DNA from: Chthonomonadaceae bacterium
Lineage (GTDB): Bacteria; Armatimonadota; Chthonomonadetes; Chthonomonadales; Chthonomonadaceae
Assembly (NCBI GenBank): GCA_025352825.1
Contig: JANXSG010000024.1
Span: 1-64,000 of the forward strand
Reading direction: 5' to 3'
Length of the DNA stretch: 64,000 bases
Below are positions 49,545-58,345 of this stretch, piece after piece. The number at the start of each line of letters is the position of its first letter. Position 1 is the first letter of the stretch. The position numbers and the translations under genes are program-made. The notes beneath the pieces are model-generated. The model was not told where the DNA came from. It saw only the letters and a list, made by a program, of their open reading frames with translations, and searched no databases.

Positions 49545-49595
49545 CGCCCTCCGTCCTAAGGTGGGCGTCGGCGGTTCGATTTCCTCCGTGGGCAT
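49545..49595 (+). pseudogene. Partial tRNA-Arg(CCT) 3' half duplication (att-like remnant)
   Basis: CGCCCTCCGTCCTAAGGTGGGCGTCGGCGGTTCGATTTCCTCCGTGGGCAT, near-identical to the 3' half of the tRNA ending at 49179. Confidence 0.88.
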
Positions 49596-49686
49596 GAAGT
49601 ACCAGGCATCATTCGAAGTCGGGACTAACAGTTCAAGACAGGTACGAGTGGAATTGGTAGTTTTTTAGCGGCCGGGAGATATAAAG

Positions 49687-49881
49687 ATGAACACAACAAG
49701 TGCTGCTGGTTCGAAATCGCTCAGCAAGGCTCAAAAGCTAGCCGAGATCGACTACATGCTCGCCGAGATGAAGGCGGCAGAAGTGCGTATTGCCGCTCAC
49801 CAGGCTGAGACGGATGTTCTCAGGCAGGAGACTTGGGACATTCTTAATGCGCTTGCTGAGAAAAGAAACGATGCTAAATAA
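49687..49881 (+). CDS. Small hypothetical coiled-coil protein (64 aa)
   Basis: ORF with RBS-like 'cgggagat' upstream; heptad-like composition. Confidence 0.5.
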   Translation: MNTTSAAGSKSLSKAQKLAEIDYMLAEMKAAEVRIAAHQAETDVLRQETWDILNALAEKRNDAK

Positions 49882-49955
49882 AGCCTTCGATTATTTCAAG
49901 CAAATATTCGCACTCAAACAGCAGACGGAAAAGAACACATGTAGATATCAAAGAA

Positions 49956-50204
49956 GTGCAGAAGGAACTGAAGGCTCTCTCCGTACAGGTGCAGTCGCAA
50001 GACAATACCATATTGCGAAATCATGAAATTGCTGAGCGTGAACGCAAAATACTTTTATTACAACTAGAAGTTGCTCTTCTTCGGCATGATCGTGAGAAGG
50101 CAGCCCCGTTTGGAGTGATGGATATTGTGCAAGATCAAAGCGAGAAAGCCGATGACACAATTCCAAATAAAAAATTGCAGTCCAGATACGCATTAGATAT
50201 ATAG
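49956..50204 (+). CDS. Small hypothetical coiled-coil protein; true start uncertain (possible frameshift with ORF beginning 49871)
   Basis: 'KELKALSVQVQSQDNTILRNHEIAERERKILLLQLEVALLRHDREK'. Confidence 0.35.
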   Translation: MQKELKALSVQVQSQDNTILRNHEIAERERKILLLQLEVALLRHDREKAAPFGVMDIVQDQSEKADDTIPNKKLQSRYALDI

Positions 50205-50215
50205 TTCAGGTTTGC

Positions 50216-50300
50216 GGAGAGATGTCCGAGTGGTCTATGGTGTGGCACTCGAAATGCCATGGGTGTAACAGCCCCGCGGGTTCGAATCCTGCTCTCTCCG
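50216..50300 (+). tRNA. tRNA-Ser (anticodon CGA)
   Basis: Acceptor GGAGAGA/TCTCTCC, anticodon arm TGGCA-CTCGAAA-TGCCA, long variable arm, GGTTCGAATCC T-arm. Confidence 0.93.
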
Positions 50301-50366
50301 TGCAATACCCGCCCCTTAAACCGGGGCGGGTATTTATTTTCCTCCTGCAGATGCGTAGCCATCCGC

Positions 50367-50395
50367 TTGACAAAAAATAAATAGTGATCTATAAT
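50367..50395 (+). promoter_or_regulatory. Consensus sigma70-type promoter of pseudopilin cassette 1
   Basis: TTGACA-17 nt-TATAAT, perfect hexamers. Confidence 0.8.
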
Positions 50396-50733
50396 TCATT
50401 TAGTTAACTATATTCGTATCCGACTATGAAGTCGGAGCCAATCCGCGTGCGATTGGCAGTGTTATTTTCGTATTGATGATTTCACTGTTAATTTCTGCGG
50501 ATTTTTTATTTATATTTGTTTCTTGTGCTATCAGTGGCAAAATATGTGGTTAGAATGAGCATTGTATTCTACTTTTGTGCTCACAAAATTTTGCCGCCAC
50601 ACCATCAAAGCTCAAAGGGGGAACTATTTCGCAGGAATAATCGTCATTGAACCATCACCTTGTTCATCACAGTAAGTCTGTGCGTTTGACTACGAGACAG
50701 TCTTATTATATTTTATTTGGGAGGGTCATAATT

Positions 50734-51618
50734 ATGGACAGCAACGTAAGCCGGGGCGGCACATCGCGTGCATTTACCCTGATCGAACTTCTAGTTGTGA
50801 TAGCAATCATAGCTATCCTAGCAGCAATTCTTTTCCCAGTTTTTGCCCAAGCTCGTGAAAAAGCACGCGGTGTCTCCTGCATCTCCAACGCCAAGCAGAC
50901 CGCTCTGGCATCAGCGATGTATTCCCAAGACTTTGATGAGATGTTTGTGGTCAATATCGCACCTCACTCAGACGCAAGCGGACTTTACGATGATGGTGGC
51001 AAGTATGATAACTTCTGGTGGCCAAAGTTGCTTGAGCCGTACTACAAAACATGGACTATTCTTAAATGCCCGAGTGCAGGCGATCCGCAGGGTATCTTTG
51101 GAAATGGCACAAAAGCCTGGTGGTACAACCAGATGCGGCGCTCCTATATGGGATACAACTACTCCTATCTGTCTCCATGGCGAAATAATGATACAAGCCT
51201 TGTTTGTGTATCTGGGCACTCCGAGCCTGTAGGTTTGGGAGCTGTTGCGAAACCATCCGAGACACTCGAATTTATAGATTCCACTTTTGACTGGACTCCT
51301 TCAAGCGGGCGCCGGGAGTGGGGATATTCTGATGTGAATGCACCAGACAGCGCCAAATGGTATCCAGATGCCAATGTGTGCGTATGGCTGTCTTCCTGGA
51401 ACTGGAGTACAGGCGATGCGACTCCATCACAATTCGGTGGTGCTGCTCCTCGCCATACCCTAGGAACGAATGTTGCCTGGTGTGATGGGCATGTCAAATA
51501 TCTGCACTGGCAGGCATTGATGGCAGGTACAGATTTTGGTCCTGGCCAGATTCAAGATGATACCAACAAAGGCGCCAATATTACTGATGCTAATCAGTAT
51601 ATTTGGGACCTGAACTAA
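50734..51618 (+). CDS. DUF1559/H-X9-DG pseudopilin-like protein (cassette 1)
   Basis: '[44 protein letters not shown]'; '[19 protein letters not shown]' H-X9-DG motif; strong SD GGGAGGG. Confidence 0.9.
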   Translation: MDSNVSRGGTSRAFTLIELLVVIAIIAILAAILFPVFAQAREKARGVSCISNAKQTALASAMYSQDFDEMFVVNIAPHSDASGLYDDGGKYDNFWWPKLLEPYYKTWTILKCPSAGDPQGIFGNGTKAWWYNQMRRSYMGYNYSYLSPWRNNDTSLVCVSGHSEPVGLGAVAKPSETLEFIDSTFDWTPSSGRREWGYSDVNAPDSAKWYPDANVCVWLSSWNWSTGDATPSQFGGAAPRHTLGTNVAWCDGHVKYLHWQALMAGTDFGPGQIQDDTNKGANITDANQYIWDLN

Positions 51619-51851
51619 TGATTAGATCAGTAAAGTTTGGCCGAAATGCGCTGTTGGTTTTCGCTGCCATTCTTACCGCGAGCATGCTGCCAGCATGCTC
51701 GAAACAAGAAGAAACGAAAGTGGAAACTGCTAAAAGCGCTATACCTGCTTCACATCCAAAGTCAGGAGCGACGGGAGGTTCTTCTAAAATGACAGAGGAA
51801 CCCGATGCTCCCGCCGGGACTAAGTTGGGTACTCAAGGCGGTTTAAAATAA
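51618..51851 (+). CDS. Small lipoprotein (cassette 1)
   Basis: ATG overlaps the upstream TAA; lipobox 'MLPACSKQEE'. Confidence 0.75.
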   Translation: MIRSVKFGRNALLVFAAILTASMLPACSKQEETKVETAKSAIPASHPKSGATGGSSKMTEEPDAPAGTKLGTQGGLK

Positions 51852-51879
51852 TCGCTCTCTACTCGGAGCAATTTATGTA

Positions 51880-51912
51880 GGAGCAGGATTCAATTCCTGC
51901 TCCTTCTTTTTG
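51880..51912 (+). terminator. Rho-independent terminator (cassette 1)
   Basis: GGAGCAGGATTCAATTCCTGCTCC followed by TTCTTTTTG. Confidence 0.75.
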
Positions 51913-51923
51913 TTTCTGAACTC

Positions 51924-51952
51924 TTGACAATTTTGAAAAATCGTAATATAAT
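51924..51952 (+). promoter_or_regulatory. Consensus sigma70-type promoter of pseudopilin cassette 2
   Basis: TTGACA-17 nt-TATAAT, perfect hexamers. Confidence 0.8.
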
Positions 51953-52300
51953 GCGATTGTAGGATTTACAAACTGATCTCGAACTGTGTTGTCTGAAAAT
52001 ATTCCATGTGGAGTTTGGTGTGGCACACTATCCCTACTAAGATAGTGTACCGCGGCAAGTGCATGGTTTTTTTCTAATAAAATGAGCCGGTTTGCAACAG
52101 GTCGCTCGGTTTAAGTTAGTGAAAGCATCTATTTTCTGTAGTCTGGCATACGCAAGCTACATGGAGAAATAGATAATGTCGAAAGGAGACAGCACCCGCC
52201 GTTTAAATGTAACAATTATGTGATCGCAATTATGCCTGTTTATGGTCTCGCGCTGTTGGCGCTGAGACACTAATTTTATTTTTTTGGGAGGGTCAATATT

Positions 52301-53230
52301 ATGGTTGTTAAAACAAATGGGGTCGGCACGCCTCGTGCTTTTACCCTGATCGAACTGCTCGTCGTGATAGCTATTATAGCCATTCTCGCCGCGATTCTGT
52401 TCCCCGTTTTCGCCCAGGCTCGTATCCAGGCTCACAAAGCAGCGGATATGTCTAACCAGAAGCAGCTTGCCCTTGGATATATCATGTATACCCAGGATTA
52501 TGATGAGAGCTTTCCTGCTTCTATCCAGTCTGCAACACGCATTGGTAACGTCTATTTTTCCCCATGGGATCTCGTAAAAGGCCGCAAAAGTGATTTATGG
52601 AAAAATCGATATTCTATTATGGGCGCCAATGTCATGGAGCCATATACCAAGAACTCTGATATATGGCAGGAACCAGGTATGCCTCTCGTAGAGCAGTTCA
52701 CTCCTGCTTTCAGCCCGAACTTCGACCCGGCTGTTAAAGAGCATGATCTTTCCGATACATTTAACGGCTATCTCGGCTGGCTGCCGGTTTCAAGCGTACC
52801 TCGACCTGCAAATGTAATTTTGCTTTGGAGCGGTAATGGTAAAGCCAACTTCAAGGGAAGCGGTAACAGCAACCCCATTCCAGGCAGTGCAAATGATCCG
52901 GCTTCATTCCCATACCGTTTTACACCCTGCCCATTGGGTGGTGGCGCTAGCTACTTCCAGGGATCGATTTTTGGTGTCTATCAGAATGATGTCCATGTTT
53001 ATAGCGGTGGTATGAATCAAGCATTTGTTGATGGCCACGTTAAATACCGAAAGTTTGGAAATAGTGATGATTACGATTACAATCCTTATGAGATGGTTCC
53101 AGCTACTGGGCTGACTACGAACCAATATTATGGTGACGATTGTGGTAATGCATGGCCATTTCGACCAGACTTTGATCCGTCTTGCCACTTCATCGACTTC
53201 CTCAACGCCCGTTGTACGAACGGCAGTTAG
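52301..53230 (+). CDS. DUF1559-type pseudopilin-like protein (cassette 2)
   Basis: '[58 protein letters not shown]'; C-terminal '...GGMNQAFVDGHVKY'. Confidence 0.9.
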   Translation: MVVKTNGVGTPRAFTLIELLVVIAIIAILAAILFPVFAQARIQAHKAADMSNQKQLALGYIMYTQDYDESFPASIQSATRIGNVYFSPWDLVKGRKSDLWKNRYSIMGANVMEPYTKNSDIWQEPGMPLVEQFTPAFSPNFDPAVKEHDLSDTFNGYLGWLPVSSVPRPANVILLWSGNGKANFKGSGNSNPIPGSANDPASFPYRFTPCPLGGGASYFQGSIFGVYQNDVHVYSGGMNQAFVDGHVKYRKFGNSDDYDYNPYEMVPATGLTTNQYYGDDCGNAWPFRPDFDPSCHFIDFLNARCTNGS

Positions 53231-53305
53231 ACTAATTCATTATTTCAGTCCTCATAAACAAAATGTTATGAGGACTGGAATTCGTTAGGATATCGAAGGA
53301 ATTTC

Positions 53306-53524
53306 ATGAAAACAAGACAAAGTTTAGTCTTAAAAGCAATGATTCTTTGCTTGACTAGTATGCTCGTAATAGTATTATTTGGTTGTAGTTCTCAAGAGCC
53401 GGAAGTTAAGCCTTATATGGGACAACCTGGAGACAAGAAGCCGAGGACGTTTGGTTCGGCTCCTGCTCCGGGTGCACCAGCTAAAGCAGGGCCGGCTGCC
53501 GCAGCAACTGCATCTCCTGAATAA
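53306..53524 (+). CDS. Small lipoprotein (cassette 2)
   Basis: Lipobox 'LVIVLFGCSSQEPE', Pro/Ala/Gly-rich tail. Confidence 0.7.
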   Translation: MKTRQSLVLKAMILCLTSMLVIVLFGCSSQEPEVKPYMGQPGDKKPRTFGSAPAPGAPAKAGPAAAATASPE

Positions 53525-53588
53525 GATAGACAGTCAAGTAGGATTGAATTTTTCTGAATAAGCTCTCTACTCGGAGCCATATAACATG

Positions 53589-53624
53589 AAGGATCAGGAG
53601 AATTTCTCCTGATCCTTATTTTAT
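53589..53624 (+). terminator. Rho-independent terminator (cassette 2)
   Basis: AAGGATCAGGAGAATTTCTCCTGATCCTT followed by ATTTTATT. Confidence 0.75.
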
Positions 53625-53758
53625 TCTGCAGTTATTCCCATTTGATCGTAATTTTTTAAGATAAAGTGAGATAACCAAGATGGATAAAATACGCTTTCTC
53701 CTATTATTCTGCGGATGTAATATTCTATTTGGCTGCAAAATAAATCGTAAACCTACAA

Positions 53759-54559
53759 ATGAATTCCGTCCCACTAAAGCTTGATCGATTAGTATCAGGA
53801 TTAAAAAATCCTGACATAAATATTCAGTACTCCTCTGTAATCAATCTTCAAAGAATGGGGCAGTCAGCAAGCCCAATCGTACCAAAGCTGATTGTCTATT
53901 TAAAGGATCAATATCCTAATATTCGCCGTTCAGCAGCTATATTACTGCGTTCGGTCGGCCCATCCTCCTCTGCCGCAGTTCCTGCATTAGCAGCTCTGGT
54001 GCAAGATAGAGATAAGTCAGTCCGGATGTGCGCCATTTCAACTTTGGGTATGATGGGAACATCTCAACTCCCAGCAGTGCCAGCATTGGTGGCAGCATTT
54101 AAGGATAAAGATAGTGACGTGCGAGCATCAGCAATATATGCACTAAAATACGACCCGCCGATAGCAAAATGCGCTTTACCTGCACTTATACATGCGCTAT
54201 CGGACAGGAACAGCAGAGTACGCGTGAATGCTGTATATGTCATTGGGCATATGGGCGTCAACTCTGCTTCAGCAATTCCCGCACTACAAGTTAGGCTGAA
54301 AGATCAGAATCCTAATGTTCGTGGAAGAGCTGTCTCTGCAATTCTTAATGTAGGCTACGCCATACAGGATGATATCAAAAATAAGGATGTAATCAGCCTT
54401 CGTAAGGATCTGAAAATATTGTATTCCGTACCGAGGTCCCTCAGGGAATCCCGGCCAAAGGAGATATACGCAGACCAAGTATGGGACCAAGCTATAGTAA
54501 GTATAAATCGCAATATCAGCGAAATTCAGAATAAATTATGTACTCTTTCAGTTAATTAG
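53759..54559 (+). CDS. HEAT-repeat protein (possible lipoprotein, see frameshift finding)
   Basis: Repeats such as 'DQYPNIRRSAAILLRSVGPSSSAAVPALAALVQDRDKSVRMCAISTLGMMG'. Confidence 0.85.
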   Translation: MNSVPLKLDRLVSGLKNPDINIQYSSVINLQRMGQSASPIVPKLIVYLKDQYPNIRRSAAILLRSVGPSSSAAVPALAALVQDRDKSVRMCAISTLGMMGTSQLPAVPALVAAFKDKDSDVRASAIYALKYDPPIAKCALPALIHALSDRNSRVRVNAVYVIGHMGVNSASAIPALQVRLKDQNPNVRGRAVSAILNVGYAIQDDIKNKDVISLRKDLKILYSVPRSLRESRPKEIYADQVWDQAIVSINRNISEIQNKLCTLSVN

Positions 54560-54702
54560 TGTCGGTGCGAAGCTTCATTTATCTTCTTCTGCTGTATACG
54601 GAACTTATTTAGTAGTATTTTCGTACCTTGCAATACAGTCGTTTGTAAACTTAATATCGCAACAGGGCAAAGTGCGCCGACTGTGGGAAAAGGAGTACTA
54701 CC

Positions 54703-55311
54703 ATGACACTGCAGCTAAAAGCAAGTACCGTCGAATTGATGTCGAAAGGTGGTGTGAAGCGACTGCGCAGAGAGGGGTTTGTGCCCGTATCTATACAGCA
54801 TCGAGGCCAGCCCACCCTCCATCTTGCGCTCCAGGCGAAGCAGCTCGAAGAGGTAATGCTGCACCACGGCAGTTCAAGTTTTGTAGAAATAGTGGAAGAA
54901 GCGAATGCGAAAACACATTCGGTTCTCATCCACGATGTGCAAAGAGACCCCATTTCACGCATCCTGCTTCAGGTTAGTTTTCAAGAGACCAATAAAGGTG
55001 AGACCGTGAAGACTCATGTTCCATTGGTATTTCATGGGGAACCAGAGGCTGTGCGTCTGCACACAGCGATAGTCCAGCATGGATTAGAACAGCTCGAAAT
55101 TCGCTCGCTCCCCCACAACATGCCAGATCATATCAATGTCGATCTGTCGCACATGGTTTTTGGGGAAGTGATACGCGTCTCCGATCTCGTCACCAATGGC
55201 AGTTACGAAATTCTATCACCAGCAGACGTAGTAGTTGCATCACTATCCACACTCAAAGCACACCAGATTGCTGAAACAGCAGATGCAACTGAGGCGGCCG
55301 CATCAGTCTAA
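54703..55311 (+). CDS. rplY: 50S ribosomal protein L25/general stress protein Ctc
   Basis: N-terminal L25 fold and C-terminal TL5-type domain 'VHVPLVFHGE...IEIRSLPHNMPDHINVDLSHM'-like sequence. Confidence 0.88.
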   Translation: MTLQLKASTVELMSKGGVKRLRREGFVPVSIQHRGQPTLHLALQAKQLEEVMLHHGSSSFVEIVEEANAKTHSVLIHDVQRDPISRILLQVSFQETNKGETVKTHVPLVFHGEPEAVRLHTAIVQHGLEQLEIRSLPHNMPDHINVDLSHMVFGEVIRVSDLVTNGSYEILSPADVVVASLSTLKAHQIAETADATEAAASV

Positions 55312-55321
55312 TTTAGGAAAT

Positions 55322-55370
55322 CAGCCCTCACCCCCAACCTCTCTCCCAAAAACAGGATAGGGGGAGTGAT
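55322..55370. repeat. C/G-rich interspersed palindromic repeat
   Basis: CAGCCCTCACCCCCAACCTCTCTCCCAAAAACAGGATAGGGGGAG. Confidence 0.7.
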
Positions 55371-55380
55371 TACAGCCATT

Positions 55381-55698
55381 CAACCTCACCCCCCGACCCC
55401 CTCTCCCATGTTGTTCGTTCCTCGCAAGGGAGAGGGGGAGATATAAGCGATAAATTCGCCCCTGATTCCCGTATAGAGCGTGGTTGGTCGCAGGTCTTCC
55501 AGGCAGTTTATTTAGTGCCCGACAATCTGAATGGATAGATCATTTATTACTTTCACAAATATCAAAATAAACCCGTTCTGGATTTGCAAATCCCATCACG
55601 GCTGTCAAACTCCCGCATGTGCTGCAATTACTGGTTTAGTCACCCCCTCTCCTTTGCGAGGAACGAGCAAGATGGGAGAGGGGGCAGGGGGTGAGGTA
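55381..55698. mobile_element. Putative MITE-like element with terminal inverted repeats (copy 2)
   Basis: Left end CCTCACCCCCCGACCCCCTCTCCCATGTTGTTCGTTCCTCGCAAGGGAGAGGGGGAGATATAAGCG; inverted right end GTCACCCCCTCTCCTTTGCGAGGAACGAGCAAGATGGGAGAGGGGGCAGGGGGTGAGG. Confidence 0.6.
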
Positions 55699-55798
55699 AA
55701 CTACTACCCGCATGTGCTGCGATTACTGGTTTAGTCACCCCCTCTCCTTTGCGAGGAACGAGCAAGATGGGAGAGGGGGCAGGGGGTGAGGTAAACTA
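55612..55798. repeat. Near-perfect tandem duplication of a 95-bp unit covering the MITE-like right end
   Basis: CCCGCATGTGCTGC(A/G)ATTACTGGTTTAGTCACCCCCTCTCC...GAGGTAAACTA starting at 55612 and 55707. Confidence 0.92.
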
Positions 55799-55855
55799 AT
55801 TCCCCAACCCCTCTCCCAAAAACATTAGAGGGGAGTGAGGGCCACAATCCGACAG

Positions 55856-58297
55856 CTACTGCAGTTCTGCAAACTGCAGTGTCACTTTCTTTCCTGCCGG
55901 AAGATCGATAATCAATCTCCCGGGATGATTCGACATCTCCACCATGTCCAGTTTTTCCCCTCCAGCCTTAGCAGAGACGATATACTGATGTGGAGGCGCC
56001 TGGATTGTAACCGATTTTACAACCCTACTTTTAAGCGATGAACTCAAGGCTCGCCCATTCTCCCACTGAATTCCCACTTCAATATTTCCGCGTGCAATCA
56101 GTCCGGTTACTGAACCCTTTTCCCACACTTTCGGAAGAGCTGGCAGCAGTCGCAGAACATTATTGTGGCTCTGCATCAGAAGTTCGGTAATGCCGGCTGT
56201 CCCACCAAAATTACCATCAATCTGGAATATCCTGGGCGGGTGGAGATCCAACAGGCTAATGGTAGCAAAATCAGTAATGAGGTGGCGAAGATGCTCTTCT
56301 GCCTTATCACCTTCCAGCAGGCGAGCCCAAAATCCCACTACCCAGCTTCTGCTCCAGCCGGTGTGGCCGCCACTATTCGAGAGACGCCCTTCCAGTGAAA
56401 TTCGCGCGGCTTTTGCAAGCTCTGGAGTGCCTTCCAGCGAAATTTGATCACCAGGAAACAGTGCAAAAAGATGCGAGAAGTGCCGATGCCCCGGCTCCGC
56501 TTCTTCGTAGTCCTCCAGCCACTCCTGAAGCTGCCCATATTTACCTACCTGAAGAGGTGGAATCTGTGCGAGTATTCTTAACCAGTCAGCCCTGTCTTTT
56601 GAGTCTACTCCTAATATTTCTGATGCCCGAATTAAGTGTGTGAGCAGATCATGGATTAGTTCAAAATCCATCGTCGCTCCAATACAGAGCGATACCGGGG
56701 TTATTCCGCCCACAAAATAGTTTTCTGGCGAGTAGGAGGGCACTGTCACCAGTCTGCCATGCCATTTGCTGTCGGGGCGGGGATCTGGAATCAGGTAGTC
56801 CTTGTAGAAATCCGCAATATTTTTCATATAGGGATAGGCGCGTTTTTCCAGAAACTCTTTATCACCCGTGTACTCATATCTCCACCAGTAGTGCTGTGCC
56901 AGCCAGGCGCCTGCACCAGACCATTCACTCCATGGTCCCTGACTCTTCACTGGAACCGCCCAGGGATCACACACGATCGGTATGAAACTACCGCCGCAGC
57001 CATAGAGGTCTCTTGCCGCTGATTTACCATTTTCTGCAAGCCTGTCACCAAGATCGAAGAGGGGATCCTGGCACTCGGAAAGATTGGTAACCTCGGCAGG
57101 CCAGTAGTTCATCTGCAGGTTGATATCCATGTGCAGGTCAGAATCCCACGGCGGTTGCAGATCCTGATTCCACAAGCCTTGCAGATTGGCAGGCAGTCCG
57201 CCAGCTCCGCTGCTGCACATGAGTAAGTATCGGCCATAATCGAAGTATAACGCCTCCATGGAAGGATCGTGTTTCCCAGCCTTAAGATTTTCAAGGCGTT
57301 TATCTGTGGGAAGATTCACATCGTCGTTTTCACCCAAAGAAAGCTTCACACGGTTAAAAAGGGATTGATGCTTCTTGAGATGCTCGGAGAGAAGCTTACT
57401 GAAATCCCCACCAGATCGCTTGAAGGCGCTGTCAGCCAAGTCTCGCGCAATCACATCCACTTCTTGAGGTTGGTTGCCAGCTTCATGGTAGGTCGCCATT
57501 CCCAGAACCATTAAAACTTTGCTGCACTCTTTTAGATGGACAACTGCGCCATTCGGTCGGGAGGAGGATGCTGATATGGTGAAGGAACCATCCACACATT
57601 GCACTCTGGCGTCGGCTGTGAATGAGAGTCCTTCCTTGAAAGTCCCTCTATATCCAAAATGATCAGAAGTGAATATCGGAGTAAGGGCACACTCCTTATC
57701 CTCGATTCGCGAAAGCTCTATTTCACCTGTCAGACCACCTTTTTCAGGTGAAGAGAGGGAAGCTACCAGAACTCCATCTGCTCGGGAAGTAAATACTTCA
57801 AGAACATGTGTTGATCGAGCAGAACTGTATTCTGTGCGGGTAACTCCTGTACTTAGATCTAGCTCACGCCGATAGCCATCCGAAGTGGATGAACCAGGAA
57901 AACGAAATAACAGATCACCAAATGGCTGATACGCATCGACTCCTGTCTCTGGAAAAACACCGAGTTCGGCATTGGCACGATTACTCGCTTCGATAATCTT
58001 GCCATCGAAGAACAACTGTCGTATTGCAGCAAGATTTCCAGAGGTAACTGGATTTTTTCTGTTGCGGTGTTTCCCGCGCCACAGCCACTGATGATTGAGC
58101 GCAATCCTCTCCTGACCTGGAAGCCCCAGAGACATGGCCCCGATCAGGCCGTTCCCAATGGGAAGGCCGCTCATATATTCGGTGGTAGGTTTATCGTACC
58201 AAAGTACATGTTTTGGAGGTGTGGCAATAATGCCAGAAACCAGGGTCATGCTAACCAACATGGGTAACAATTTCCTCAGCCTTTCTAGGCGAACCAA
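55856..58297 (-). CDS. Glycoside hydrolase family 95 (alpha-L-fucosidase-like)
   Basis: '[44 protein letters not shown]', '[40 protein letters not shown]'. Confidence 0.93.
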   Translation of the reverse strand: MVRLERLRKLLPMLVSMTLVSGIIATPPKHVLWYDKPTTEYMSGLPIGNGLIGAMSLGLPGQERIALNHQWLWRGKHRNRKNPVTSGNLAAIRQLFFDGKIIEASNRANAELGVFPETGVDAYQPFGDLLFRFPGSSTSDGYRRELDLSTGVTRTEYSSARSTHVLEVFTSRADGVLVASLSSPEKGGLTGEIELSRIEDKECALTPIFTSDHFGYRGTFKEGLSFTADARVQCVDGSFTISASSSRPNGAVVHLKECSKVLMVLGMATYHEAGNQPQEVDVIARDLADSAFKRSGGDFSKLLSEHLKKHQSLFNRVKLSLGENDDVNLPTDKRLENLKAGKHDPSMEALYFDYGRYLLMCSSGAGGLPANLQGLWNQDLQPPWDSDLHMDINLQMNYWPAEVTNLSECQDPLFDLGDRLAENGKSAARDLYGCGGSFIPIVCDPWAVPVKSQGPWSEWSGAGAWLAQHYWWRYEYTGDKEFLEKRAYPYMKNIADFYKDYLIPDPRPDSKWHGRLVTVPSYSPENYFVGGITPVSLCIGATMDFELIHDLLTHLIRASEILGVDSKDRADWLRILAQIPPLQVGKYGQLQEWLEDYEEAEPGHRHFSHLFALFPGDQISLEGTPELAKAARISLEGRLSNSGGHTGWSRSWVVGFWARLLEGDKAEEHLRHLITDFATISLLDLHPPRIFQIDGNFGGTAGITELLMQSHNNVLRLLPALPKVWEKGSVTGLIARGNIEVGIQWENGRALSSSLKSRVVKSVTIQAPPHQYIVSAKAGGEKLDMVEMSNHPGRLIIDLPAGKKVTLQFAELQ

Positions 58298-58345
58298 AAT
58301 TAAGTCCCTTCCAGACAGGGAAGGGACAGTTGAAGCCGACCTGAT

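Noticed and set aside
49545-49595. A fourth functional tRNA gene
   Set aside because: Lacks the 5' half (D-arm and 5' acceptor strand) and has mismatches in the stems
50419-50457. ANTAR-target dual hairpin in pseudopilin leader 1 (ANTAR regulator encoded at 47.6 kb)
   Set aside because: Two hairpins are adjacent, but the loops do not fit the hexaloop with A1/G4 expected for ANTAR targets
51953-52300. Known riboswitch (e.g. cyclic di-GMP) in the pseudopilin leader
   Set aside because: I could not match conserved core motifs of c-di-GMP-I/II classes by eye; needs an Rfam scan
55612-55798. Tandem repeats as a CRISPR
   Set aside because: Only two adjacent 95-bp units with no variable spacers
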